From Stappia sp. (lineage in GTDB: Bacteria; Pseudomonadota; Alphaproteobacteria; Rhizobiales; Stappiaceae), in contig PBLF01000023.1 in the NCBI GenBank assembly GCA_002722295.1, positions 21,105-85,104 of the forward strand: a stretch of 64,000 nucleotides of DNA, in the 5' to 3' direction. Each line of letters begins with the position of its first letter. Position 1 is the stretch's first letter. Of this stretch, positions 28,859 through 37,059 are shown one piece after another. The position numbers were made by a program, and so were the translations under genes. The notes under the pieces are model-generated. The model was not told where the DNA came from. It was given only the letters and a program-made list of their open reading frames with translations, and made no database searches.

Positions 28859-30544
28859 TCAGTTGCGCTCGTCGAGCAGCCGGCGCGCGATCACCTGTGC
28901 CTGGATCTCCGCAGCGCCCTCGAAGATGTTGAGAATGCGCGCATCGCACAGCACCCTGCTGATCTGGTACTCGAGCGCGAAACCGTTGCCGCCGTGGATC
29001 TGCAGCGCGTTGTCCGCCGCCGCCCAGGCGACCCTGGCGCCCAGAAGCTTGGCCATGCCCGCTTCCAGGTCGCAGCGCCGGCCGGAGTCCTTCTGGAAGG
29101 CCGAGAAATAGGTGAGCTGGCGCGCCGCCATCAGTTCGCCCGCCATCAGCGCGAGCTTGTCGGACACACGCGGGAAGGCGATCAGCGACTTGCCGAACTG
29201 GACGCGCTCTTCCGCATAGCGAAGCCCGAGATCCAATGCCGCCTGCGCGACGCCAAGCGCCCGCGCCGCCGTCTGGATGCGTGCCGCCTCGAAGGTCTGC
29301 ATGAGCTGCTTGAAGCCCTGTCCCGGCACCCCGCCGAGCAGGTTTTCATGCGCCACCTCGAAACCGTCGAAGGCGATCTCGTACTCCTTCATGCCGCGAT
29401 AGCCGAGCACCTCGATCTCGCCGCCCGACATTCCCGGCGCCGGAAAAGGCTCGTCGTCCGTGCCGCGCGGCTTGGGCGCCAGGAACATGCTCAGCCCCTT
29501 GTAGCCCGGCTCGGAGGGGTCCGTTCGCGCCAGTAGCGTCATCACGTCGGCGCGCACCGGATGCGTGATCCAGGTCTTGTTCCCGTAGATCTTCCAGGTG
29601 TCGCCCTCGCGCACCGCGCGCGTCTTCAGCGAGGCGAGGTCGGAACCGGTGTTGGGCTCGGTGAAGACGGCCGTGGGCAACACCTCGCCGGATGCGATCT
29701 TCGGAAGCCAGCCGGCCTTCTGTGCGTCCGTCCCGCCGCACAGGATGAGTTCGGCGGCGATCTCGGAGCGCGTGCCGAGCGAGCCGACGCCGATATAGGC
29801 CCGGCTCAGTTCCTCCGAGACGACGCACATGCTCTCCTTGCCAAGCCCCAACCCGCCGAATTCCTCCGGGATCGTCAGGCCGAACACGCCGAGATCCGCC
29901 ATCTCGGCGATGACCTCGAGCGGGATGTAGGCGTTCTTCAGATGCCAGTCGTGGGCAAAGGGCTCGACCCGGTCGGACGCGAATCGCCGCATCTCGCCGC
30001 GCACCTGCTCATAGGTGTCCTCAAGCCCTGTCGCGCCGAAGACCGACACGCCGCGCTGCTGGCGCATGAGTTCCGCAAGCCTGGCGCGAAGATGCCTTGC
30101 GCTGCCCTCGTCGATCAGCCGGTCCACCGCTGCGGTGCGAAAGCCGTCGGCCTCCTCCCGCGCGATGCCGAGATCGGCCAGGCGCACGATTTCGTTCTGG
30201 TTCATGGGAATGCCGCCGAAGACCTGCGCCAGATATTCGGCGAAGACGATGCGCAGCGTCAGCTCCTCGGTCTCCCCGAACGCGCCTTCCTCGCTAAGAC
30301 GTGCCGCCCAGGCGTCGAGTTGCTTCAGCGCCTCCGCATAGGTCGCGAGCCAGGCAAGGCCATGCGTCGCGCGCTGTTCCTCCTCCATGCGCGCGGAGGA
30401 AATCCGCCCGTCCACGGCGACCAGGTCGCGCACCCGCGCGACCGCCAGCCTCACGAGCCGCTCCACGTCCGCGACCGCCGCCGCCCTCAGCGCGCCGGTC
30501 TCCCCGGCGTCCCTCGTGATCTCCGCCTGACCAGTCTGCGACAT
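28859..30544 (-). CDS. mcd: Acyl-CoA dehydrogenase family, likely (2S)-methylsuccinyl-CoA dehydrogenase
   Basis: A 561-residue flavoprotein, much longer than ordinary acyl-CoA dehydrogenases (about 380). Residues 1-170 are an extra helical N-terminal domain with DLVAVDGRISSARMEEEQRATHGLAWLATYAEALKQL and GIPMNQNEIVR, which matches the Mcd type. The rest is the usual fold: FTEPNTGSDLASLKTRA, ARALGVAQAALDLGLRYAEERVQFGK, and the C-terminal QIHGGNGFALEYQISRVLCDARI. Mcd oxidises methylsuccinyl-CoA to mesaconyl-CoA in the ethylmalonyl-CoA pathway used to assimilate acetyl-CoA or PHB carbon. ATG 30544 has GGGAG nine bases upstream. No other pathway gene is adjacent. Confidence 0.85.
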   Translation of the reverse strand: MSQTGQAEITRDAGETGALRAAAVADVERLVRLAVARVRDLVAVDGRISSARMEEEQRATHGLAWLATYAEALKQLDAWAARLSEEGAFGETEELTLRIVFAEYLAQVFGGIPMNQNEIVRLADLGIAREEADGFRTAAVDRLIDEGSARHLRARLAELMRQQRGVSVFGATGLEDTYEQVRGEMRRFASDRVEPFAHDWHLKNAYIPLEVIAEMADLGVFGLTIPEEFGGLGLGKESMCVVSEELSRAYIGVGSLGTRSEIAAELILCGGTDAQKAGWLPKIASGEVLPTAVFTEPNTGSDLASLKTRAVREGDTWKIYGNKTWITHPVRADVMTLLARTDPSEPGYKGLSMFLAPKPRGTDDEPFPAPGMSGGEIEVLGYRGMKEYEIAFDGFEVAHENLLGGVPGQGFKQLMQTFEAARIQTAARALGVAQAALDLGLRYAEERVQFGKSLIAFPRVSDKLALMAGELMAARQLTYFSAFQKDSGRRCDLEAGMAKLLGARVAWAAADNALQIHGGNGFALEYQISRVLCDARILNIFEGAAEIQAQVIARRLLDERN

Positions 30545-30771
30545 CCCGTCCATCTCCCGAAACTCTCTCCCTCGCGCCTCCGGCCCCGTCTTCGCGGCCG
30601 AAAATGGTGCAGCGCACACATTACCGCCGCCTTGCCGCGAAGCAATGCTTCTTTTGGCTCGCCCCTGGAGAAATTATCTTGCGCGCACCGGTTCACCCCC
30701 CATGCCTGGCGCATGGCTCTGATCGAGGGCGGGTTGACGAGGCAGCGCCTGCACCGCAAAACCGTCTCACC

Positions 30772-31644
30772 ATGCGTTTCAAGAGAGCCTTCCGGGCCAC
30801 CTTCGCCGTCCTTCGCGACGCCATCCGTCACATGAGCGCCGACGACGGCTTCGCGGTCGCGAGCCACGTGGCCCTGTCGTCCCTGCTCGCCCTGTTTCCC
30901 TTCCTGATCTTCATCGCGGCGCTGACCGGATTCCTGGGAATGGCCGGCATGGCGGACCGGATCGCGGCCCTGCTCTTCGATGCCTGGCCGAAGGAGGTCG
31001 CGGGCCCCATCGCGCGCGAGATCCGCGTCGTTCTGACCGAGCCGCGCGGCGACGCCCTGACCTTCGGTATCGTGGTCGCGCTGTGGTTCGCCGCCAACGG
31101 GGTGGACGCGCTCAGGATCGCGCTCAACCGGGCCTATGGCGTCATCGAGCGCCGCTCCTACCTGCGCCTCAGGCTCATGGCCATCGCGCTGGTCATCGCC
31201 GGCTCGGTGATTCTCATCGCCTTCGCCTTCCTGATCGTCTTCGCGCCGCTGGCGATCAAGGCGGCGCTGGCCTTTGCCCCGGTGATCGAGCCCTTCGTCG
31301 ACCGGCTGAACCTGTCCCGCTACGTGATCGCGACCCTGCTCACGCTTGGCGGCCTGCTGGTGGTGCACAGTTTCCTGCCCGCGCAGCGGCGGCGCTTTCT
31401 CGACGTTCTGCCCGGCATCCTGGCCACCCTTGCGCTCTGGCTGGCCGCCGGCGCGGCCTTCGGCGCCTATCTGGCGAGCTTCGCCAACTATGTCTCCACC
31501 TACGCCGGCCTTGCCGGCGTCATGACGGCGCTGGTGTTCCTCTACATGGTCTCGGCATGTTTCGTTTTCGGCGGAGAGCTCAACGCCGCGATCCTGCGCC
31601 GACGCAAGCAGGCCGCCGCAAGCCTCCAGGGTGTGGGCGGCTAG
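30772..31644 (+). CDS. YihY/virulence factor BrkB family inner-membrane protein
   Basis: A 290-residue polytopic protein with about six helices and the family pattern: HMSADDGFAVASHVALSSLLALFPFLIFIAAL near the N-terminus, VALWFAANGVDALRIALNRAY in the middle, and YVSTYAGLAGVMTALVFLYMVSACFVFGGELNAAI at the end. The family is often mis-called ribonuclease BN; its true role is unknown. ATG 30772 is chosen because it begins the conserved part; no good ribosome site was seen, and a longer in-frame start at 30604 is not convincing. Confidence 0.9.
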   Translation: MRFKRAFRATFAVLRDAIRHMSADDGFAVASHVALSSLLALFPFLIFIAALTGFLGMAGMADRIAALLFDAWPKEVAGPIAREIRVVLTEPRGDALTFGIVVALWFAANGVDALRIALNRAYGVIERRSYLRLRLMAIALVIAGSVILIAFAFLIVFAPLAIKAALAFAPVIEPFVDRLNLSRYVIATLLTLGGLLVVHSFLPAQRRRFLDVLPGILATLALWLAAGAAFGAYLASFANYVSTYAGLAGVMTALVFLYMVSACFVFGGELNAAILRRRKQAAASLQGVGG

Positions 31645-31667
31645 TCAGGGCGTAGGCGGGCAGGCCG

Positions 31668-32603
31668 TCAGGCTGGCATCCGCCGAGTACCGACCCGGCG
31701 CTCGCGGATCATCAGCAGCGCGCCGACAACCAGCGCCATCCCCGCGATCTGCGCCGGCACCAGCGTCTCGCCGAACAGGAAATAGCTCTCCACCGTGGTC
31801 GCCACCGGAACCAGGTAGAACAGGCTCGCGACCCGGGCCGCGCTGCCCGCCCGGATCAGCACCATCAGCAGCAGGATCGCGCCGACCGACAGCACAAGCA
31901 CCAGCCACGCCATGGCGAAGACGAGTTCGCCCGACCAGGTGATGTGCCAGCTTTCCGCAAGCGACAGCGGTGCGACGACGGCGAGCGCGCCGAAATACTG
32001 CACCACGGTGCCGGACACGAGATCCGTCGTTCCCGCGTGCTTCTTCTGGTAGACGGTGCCGAGGGAAATGCCGACCACCGCCACGAGGCATATGAGCGTG
32101 TTGGCGGGCGTCATGCCGGAGGCGGCCGCGCCGAGCTTCGGCAACACGACGAGCGCCAGTCCCGCGGCGCCCAGCGCCAGCCCCGCCCAGTGCCGCCGGG
32201 CAATCGCCTCGCCCAGCATGGGGCCGGCGATCAACGCCGTCATCAGCGGCTGCAGGCCCAGAACCAGCGCGGTCACCCCGGCCGGCATTCCATTGTCGAT
32301 GGCATAGAAGATGGCACCGAGATAAACGCCATGGATCATCGCGCCGGCCAGGATCGCACGGCCCCAGGCCCGGCCGCCGCGCGGCCAGCGCGCGCCGCTT
32401 GCCACCGCGATGAGGGCCAGCACCGGCAACACCAGCGCGAAACGCACGGTGAGAAAGGCAAAGGGCTCGATATAGGGCGCGCCAAGCTTCGAACCGATGA
32501 ACCCGGTCGACCACAGCAGCACGAAGATGCCGGGCGCGGTTTTCTGCAAGATGTTTCCCAAGACAACCTCGAAGGGGATCACGGTCGATCGACCGGACGG
32601 CAC
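31668..32603 (-). CDS. EamA/DMT family transporter
   Basis: A 311-residue inner-membrane protein with ten predicted helices in two EamA repeats (about residues 22-150 and 165-300). The APGIFVLLWSTGFIGSKLGAPYIEPFAFLTVRFAL start and the VASLFYLVPVATTVESYFLFGETL second-repeat motif are typical. It likely exports a metabolite or amino acid. The start is uncertain: GTG 32603 gives the longest protein but has no clear ribosome site; GTG 32582 or a TTG near 32558 are alternatives. Convergent with yihY. Confidence 0.88.
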   Translation of the reverse strand: MPSGRSTVIPFEVVLGNILQKTAPGIFVLLWSTGFIGSKLGAPYIEPFAFLTVRFALVLPVLALIAVASGARWPRGGRAWGRAILAGAMIHGVYLGAIFYAIDNGMPAGVTALVLGLQPLMTALIAGPMLGEAIARRHWAGLALGAAGLALVVLPKLGAAASGMTPANTLICLVAVVGISLGTVYQKKHAGTTDLVSGTVVQYFGALAVVAPLSLAESWHITWSGELVFAMAWLVLVLSVGAILLLMVLIRAGSAARVASLFYLVPVATTVESYFLFGETLVPAQIAGMALVVGALLMIRERRVGTRRMPA

Positions 32604-32840
32604 CGACGCGGCACCATAGTGTCTTGCCGACGGACCCGCATCCTCTATCTCCCGGATGCCGGAGCACGCCGGCGGCCGATGCCGCGTTTGCGCTTTGCGG
32701 AAATCGCGGGCAAAGTCCGCCCGGGTTCATGCGGCGCGAGGTCCTCCTGCCACGCGCGGCGCTCCTCCTGCCACGGCCACTGGCCACGCCTCCACGCATA
32801 GCGCCGACTGGCGCGCAAAGCCAAGGGACACGGGAACATC

Positions 32841-34025
32841 ATGGGCGAGAGCATCGTCATCGTCGGCGCCGGACAGGCCGGCGCGCAGGTCGCGCAGTCG
32901 CTGCGCCAGGCCGGTCACGAAGGACCGATCACGCTGGTCGGCGACGAGGCACAGGCGCCCTATCAGCGTCCGCCCCTGTCCAAGAAATACCTCGCCGGCG
33001 AGATCGACGCCGAGGGGCTGGCGCTTCGCCCCGATGCCTTCTACGAGCAGAACCGCATCACCTGCCGCCTCGGCGTCCGCGTCGAGGCCATCGAGCGCGA
33101 GACCAGACAGCTTCGGCTTTCGGACGGAGAAATCCTCACCTACGACCGGCTGGTGCTGGCGACCGGCACGCGCCCCCGCCGGCTGCCGGTCCCCGGCGCG
33201 GATCTCGAGGGCATCGTCAGCCTGCGCGGCATCGCCGACGTGGACACGATCCGCGCCCATCTCCAGCATCCATCGCGCATCGCCATCGTCGGCGGCGGCT
33301 ACATCGGACTGGAATTCGCCGCCGTGGCCCGCAAGCTCGGCCACGAGGTGACCGTCATCGAGGCTCAGGAACGCGTCATGCAGCGCGTGGTCTCGCCCGC
33401 CGTCTCGTCCTGGTTCGAGGCGCTGCATACGGGCGAAGGCGTCACGCTGCGCCTCGGCACGGCCATCGCCGGTTTCTACGGCACGGGCAGGGTCGAGGGC
33501 GTGCGGCTCGCCGATGAAAGCACCATCGACTGCGACATGGTGCTGACCGCCGTCGGTGCCCAGCCCAACGACGAGCTCGCGAGCGCCGCGGGCCTGGAGA
33601 CCGACGACGGCATCCTGGTCGACGCGGCCGGACGCACCTCCGACGACGCGATCTTCGCCGCCGGCGACTGCACCCGCTTCTTCTCCGCCCTCTACAACCG
33701 CTCGATCCGCCTGGAGAGCGTCCAGAACGCCATCGACCAGGCCAAGATCGTTGCCCAGGCTCTGACCGGCGGCGAGCCGGACTACGATCCGGTGCCCTGG
33801 TTCTGGTCGGACCAGTACAAGGTCAAGCTCCAGATCGCCGGCCTCTCGCCCGGCCATGACGAGGCACGCACGTTCGGGGATCCGGCGACGGGCAGTTTCT
33901 TCGTCGCCTATCTGGAAAAGGGGCGGCTCATCGCGGTCGACAGCATCAACCACCCGCGCTCGCACATGATGGCGCGCCGGGCGGTGGGAAAGCCGTTCGC
34001 AGAAGGTCTTCTGCCGGAGGGCTGA
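32841..34025 (+). CDS. FAD-dependent oxidoreductase, ferredoxin/rubredoxin reductase type
   Basis: A 394-residue flavoprotein with two dinucleotide folds: FAD-binding IVIVGAGQAGAQVAQSLRQ near the N-terminus and NAD-binding IAIVGGGYIGLEFAAVARKLG in the middle, the ATG motif LATGTRPRRLP, and the FAD motif DDAIFAAGDC. The C-terminal domain has WFWSDQYKVKLQIAGL, characteristic of reductases that pass electrons from NADH to ferredoxins of cytochrome P450 or dioxygenase systems. No ferredoxin or P450 gene is adjacent, so the partner is unknown. Confidence 0.92.
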   Translation: MGESIVIVGAGQAGAQVAQSLRQAGHEGPITLVGDEAQAPYQRPPLSKKYLAGEIDAEGLALRPDAFYEQNRITCRLGVRVEAIERETRQLRLSDGEILTYDRLVLATGTRPRRLPVPGADLEGIVSLRGIADVDTIRAHLQHPSRIAIVGGGYIGLEFAAVARKLGHEVTVIEAQERVMQRVVSPAVSSWFEALHTGEGVTLRLGTAIAGFYGTGRVEGVRLADESTIDCDMVLTAVGAQPNDELASAAGLETDDGILVDAAGRTSDDAIFAAGDCTRFFSALYNRSIRLESVQNAIDQAKIVAQALTGGEPDYDPVPWFWSDQYKVKLQIAGLSPGHDEARTFGDPATGSFFVAYLEKGRLIAVDSINHPRSHMMARRAVGKPFAEGLLPEG

Positions 34026-34057
34026 GGCCCTTTGGCCCCACGCCGGCTACGTGCCGA

Positions 34058-34510
34058 CTACGCAGACGGCCCCGTGTCGTCCGGCTCCGCCTCGATGGCC
34101 TCCATGTCGGCATCCGAAAGGCCGAAATGATGGCCGATCTCGTGCACCAGAACATGGGTGACGATGTCGCCGAGCGGTTCCTCGTAGGCGGCCCAGTAGT
34201 CGAGGATGGCGCGGCGGTAGAGCGTGACACGGTTGGGCATCTGCCCGCTCCAGCCGGTGGCACCGCCCTGCGCCAGGCCGACGCCCTCGAAGAGACCGAG
34301 CAATTCGAACGGGTCCTCGATGCTCAGGGCGTCGAGGACGTCGTCCTCGGCGAGATCCGTGACCCGGATCTCGATCTCGCCGCACAGCGCGCGGAAGGCT
34401 TCGGGCAGATCGTCGAAGGCATGGCGCGCCAACGTCTCGAAATCGGATAGGTCGGGGGCCATAAGCCCCGCCCAGTCACGATCAACGCCGCGCCTGTCAA
34501 CAAATCCCAT
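34058..34510 (-). CDS. Metallopeptidase family protein (zincin, DUF1025 type)
   Basis: A 150-residue small zincin. The zinc site is HEIGHHFGLSD near residues 123-133 (two His, Glu base, third His or Asp). The FETLARHAFDDLPEAFRAL start and VTLYRRAILDYWAAYEEPLGDIVTHVLVHE segment are typical of PF06262-type proteins. ATG 34510 has AGGA five bases upstream; ATG 34462 would give 134 residues, nearer the usual length. No signal peptide, so cytosolic. Substrate unknown. First of a minus-strand group with a small membrane protein, dsbB and yqaA. Confidence 0.85.
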   Translation of the reverse strand: MGFVDRRGVDRDWAGLMAPDLSDFETLARHAFDDLPEAFRALCGEIEIRVTDLAEDDVLDALSIEDPFELLGLFEGVGLAQGGATGWSGQMPNRVTLYRRAILDYWAAYEEPLGDIVTHVLVHEIGHHFGLSDADMEAIEAEPDDTGPSA

Positions 34511-34555
34511 GCGTCCTGCGTCCTTCCAGCAAGCCCCGTCCCCTACGGACGATTT

Positions 34556-34786
34556 CTAGAGGACATAGGTCCACAGGAGGTAAATCGCGAGTCCGATCGC
34601 GAACACGGCCCCGGCGCCGCGCCCGATGCGCCGGCCCATGCGCTCGATCGGGTCTTCCTCCTCGCGGGTCTTCGAAGCCCCCTCGAAGGCGGCACGCAGC
34701 ACGGTCTCGCTCTCACGCTCGGCCCTCGCCAGCGTGCGCCGGGCTTCTTCCCGGCGTTCGGCGTCTTTTTCCTCGCGCGAGGTCAT
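34556..34786 (-). CDS. Small single-pass membrane protein
   Basis: A 76-residue protein: about 50 charged residues (Arg/Glu-rich, predicted helix, including IERMGRRIGRGAG), then one transmembrane helix at the extreme C-terminus (AVFAIGLAIYLLWTYVL). This is a tail-anchored layout. It begins nine bases after the dsbB stop and is in the same operon. The function is unknown; a role beside DsbB or the nearby zincin is only suggested by position. Confidence 0.75.
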   Translation of the reverse strand: MTSREEKDAERREEARRTLARAERESETVLRAAFEGASKTREEEDPIERMGRRIGRGAGAVFAIGLAIYLLWTYVL

Positions 34787-34795
34787 CGCATCCCC

Positions 34796-35317
34796 TCAGA
34801 CCGTGCGGTCGCGCCGGGCACGCAACCCCAGCGCCGCCGCGAGCGCCAGCAGCGCCACGGCGGCCGAGGCGACCGCGTTCCACCCTGCGAAGGACAGGCC
34901 GAGAAGCCGCCAGCTTGCCTCGGTGCAGCTCACGACGCGCGTCGACTTGAGCGCATTGAGCATTCCCGCCGCCGAACTCGGGATCGCGGCCCCGCCGCCG
35001 CAGTCCACCGGTCCGGGCCAGAAGCCCCATTCGGCGCCGGACTGATAGACCCCGAGGCCCGCGCCGTAGACGAACACCGCCGCGACCGCCAGCAGTAGCA
35101 GCATGGCGAGAGACCGCATGTGCCCCTTCCAGAGGAGGACCAGCGCAAGGAGCGCGAGCGGAAGTCCGATGTAGTAGGGAACCCGCTGTTCCAGGCACAG
35201 CTTGCAGGGTGCGTATCCGCCGAGGATCTGGAACCCCCAGGCCGTCAGGATCGCGGCAAGCCCGCCAACGAATGCGAGCAGCGTCGCGACGGCGGGCGTG
35301 AGGCGGGAAAGCAGCAT
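34796..35317 (-). CDS. dsbB: Disulfide bond formation protein B
   Basis: A 173-residue four-helix inner-membrane protein that reoxidises DsbA and passes electrons to quinone. The first periplasmic pair is C38-x-x-C41 (APCKLC), and the second pair is Cys106 and Cys131, both facing the periplasm. ATG 35317 starts 15 bases after the yqaA stop, and the small membrane protein follows nine bases later, so the three are probably cotranscribed. No dsbA is seen in the window. Confidence 0.92.
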   Translation of the reverse strand: MLLSRLTPAVATLLAFVGGLAAILTAWGFQILGGYAPCKLCLEQRVPYYIGLPLALLALVLLWKGHMRSLAMLLLLAVAAVFVYGAGLGVYQSGAEWGFWPGPVDCGGGAAIPSSAAGMLNALKSTRVVSCTEASWRLLGLSFAGWNAVASAAVALLALAAALGLRARRDRTV

Positions 35318-35332
35318 GGGAACCCCTTGGCG

Positions 35333-35911
35333 TTACAGGAACTTGATCGCGATGAAGCCGCCGACGAGCCCCACCACGAAAATCGTGAACATGAGCCCGA
35401 GCCGCTTCTCGATGAAGGTCCGGATCGGCGGGCCGAAAAGATAGAGCAGGCCCGCCACCACGAAAAAGCGCAGGCCCCGCGCCAGCACGCTGGCGACCAT
35501 GAAGACGGCGAAGTCGAGGCCGGTCGCGCCGCTGGCGATCGTGATGACCTTGTAGGGAAAGGGCGTCACGCCGGCGATGAACACGATCCACGCGCCGTAT
35601 TCGTTGAAGCGGGCGCCGAACTGCTCGAACTTGTCGAGGTAACCGTAGAACGCCAGTATGGGCTCGGCCACCTGCAGGAACAGGAAAGCCCCGATCGCAT
35701 AGCCCACCGCACCACCGATGACGGAGCTGACGGTGGCGATCGTCGCATAGGCGAAGGCCTTCGTCCGCCGGGCGATCACCATCGGGATCAGCAGGATGTC
35801 GGGAGGGATCGGAAAGAACGAGCTTTCCGCGAACGAAACCGCCCCGAGCGCCAGCGGCGCGCGGCGTCCCGAGGCAAGCGACATTGTCCAGTCGTAGAGG
35901 CGGCGCAACAT
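35333..35911 (-). CDS. YqaA family (SNARE-associated/DedA-like) inner-membrane protein
   Basis: A 192-residue membrane protein with about five hydrophobic segments. The signatures are SFAESSFFPIPPDILLIPMVIARR near the N-terminus and GVTPFPYKVITIASGATGLDFAVFMVASVLARGLRFF. The family is related to DedA/VTT proteins, linked to lipid scrambling and proton-dependent export, but the subfamily role is unknown. It heads the operon with dsbB and the small membrane protein. Confidence 0.92.
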   Translation of the reverse strand: MLRRLYDWTMSLASGRRAPLALGAVSFAESSFFPIPPDILLIPMVIARRTKAFAYATIATVSSVIGGAVGYAIGAFLFLQVAEPILAFYGYLDKFEQFGARFNEYGAWIVFIAGVTPFPYKVITIASGATGLDFAVFMVASVLARGLRFFVVAGLLYLFGPPIRTFIEKRLGLMFTIFVVGLVGGFIAIKFL

Positions 35912-36058
35912 GAAAGCTCAATAGCCGGACGCGGGCCGCTTGTCATCTCAATCCGCTGCGGCATCCGGTCTTGGACAGGCCGGAGGTTTCAATTGACGAC
36001 GCAGGCGCCGTGACTATGATCGCGCCCGGTCGCCACGGCTCTCGTCCGTGCCGCGAAT

Positions 36059-36145
36059 GCCCCTGTGGCGGAATTGGTAGACGCGACGGATTCAAAATCC
36101 GTTTCCCTAACCGGAGTGTCCGTTCGAGTCGGACCAGGGGCACCA
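36059..36145 (+). tRNA. tRNA-Leu (anticodon CAA)
   Basis: An 87-nt class II tRNA. The acceptor arm GCCCCTG pairs with CAGGGGC, followed by A and an encoded CCA. The anticodon loop TTCAAAA gives anticodon CAA, which reads UUG. A long variable arm (CCCTAACCGGAGTG region) and the T-loop GTTCGAGTC are present. No integrase or attachment-site repeat was seen next to it. Confidence 0.96.
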
Positions 36146-36151
36146 CAGGCC

Positions 36152-36171
36152 CGGACCGTCAGGGTCCGTTT
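36152..36171 (+). terminator. Terminator of tRNA-Leu
   Basis: CGGACC and GGTCCG form a 6-bp perfect stem around GTCAG, followed by TTTCGGTCTCTTTC, seven bases after the tRNA 3' end. Confidence 0.55.
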
Positions 36172-36298
36172 CGGTCTCTTTCGCGCCAGCGCCCATATGC
36201 CGCCGCGCCGAAACCCAAGAGCCGTATCCTGCCCCGCCCGGCCAGCCTTGCCGACACGCCGCCGGCTCCGGCCTGAAACCCGCCCGAGGAACCCGCCC

Positions 36299-36943
36299 GT
36301 GACAGCCCACCGCCGCTCGATCATCGACGCCTGCCTGGCCATGAACGCCTCGGGCCTCAACCAGGGCACATCGGGCAATGTCTCGCTGCGCACCGACGAC
36401 GGCTTCCTGATCACCCCGTCCGGCATCGCCTATGACGCGATGAGCGAGGACCAGATCGTGCCGGTGGCCATGGACGGGAGCCACGAGGGGCCCTTCCTGC
36501 CCTCGTCCGAGTGGCGGATGCACCGCGACATCTACGCCGGTCATGCGGACGCGGGCGCGGTGGTGCACCTGCATTCGCCCCACGCCACGGCCCTGTCCTG
36601 CCTGCGCCGCGACATTCCGCCGTTCCACTACATGATCGCGGTCGCCGGCGGCACGACCCTGCGCTGCGCGTCCTATGCCACCTTCGGCACGCAGGCTCTC
36701 TCCGAGGCGATGCTTTCCGCCCTGGAGAACCGCAAGGCCTGCCTGCTCGCCAATCACGGCATGATCTGCTTCGAGCGCACGCTCGACAAGGCGCTGTGGC
36801 TCGCCGGCGAGGGCGAGACGCTCTGCCGGCAGTACATTCTTGCCTGCCAGGCCGGAACACCGGTGATCCTCTCCAACTCCGAGATGGCCGACGTGCTGGA
36901 TCGCTTCGCGACCTATGGCCGGCAGCCGGCGCGCGAGAGCTGA
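36299..36943 (+). CDS. Class II aldolase/adducin family protein (fuculose-phosphate aldolase-like)
   Basis: A 214-residue zinc-dependent aldolase of the FucA type. The GTSGNVSLR substrate loop, the zinc-binding HLHSPHA pair (about residue 94) and the later NHGMICF histidine are present. Such enzymes cleave sugar phosphates to a C3 unit plus an aldehyde; the exact substrate is unknown. The start is GTG 36299 with GAGGA nine bases upstream. It follows the tRNA-Leu gene. No sugar-kinase gene is next to it. Confidence 0.88.
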   Translation: MTAHRRSIIDACLAMNASGLNQGTSGNVSLRTDDGFLITPSGIAYDAMSEDQIVPVAMDGSHEGPFLPSSEWRMHRDIYAGHADAGAVVHLHSPHATALSCLRRDIPPFHYMIAVAGGTTLRCASYATFGTQALSEAMLSALENRKACLLANHGMICFERTLDKALWLAGEGETLCRQYILACQAGTPVILSNSEMADVLDRFATYGRQPARES

Positions 36944-37059
36944 TTCCGGAAGACGGCCGACCGAGGGTCGTCGCGGCGGTTTTCGCCCTAGCCGGCAAAC
37001 AAATGCGCACTCAGCGCGCTTTTGTGGACAGCTTCCGCGTTTCGCGCTATCGGAAGTGC

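Noticed and set aside
36059..36145. tRNA-Leu as an integration site for a genomic island
   Set aside because: No integrase and no direct repeat of the tRNA 3' end were seen nearby; the genes that follow look native.
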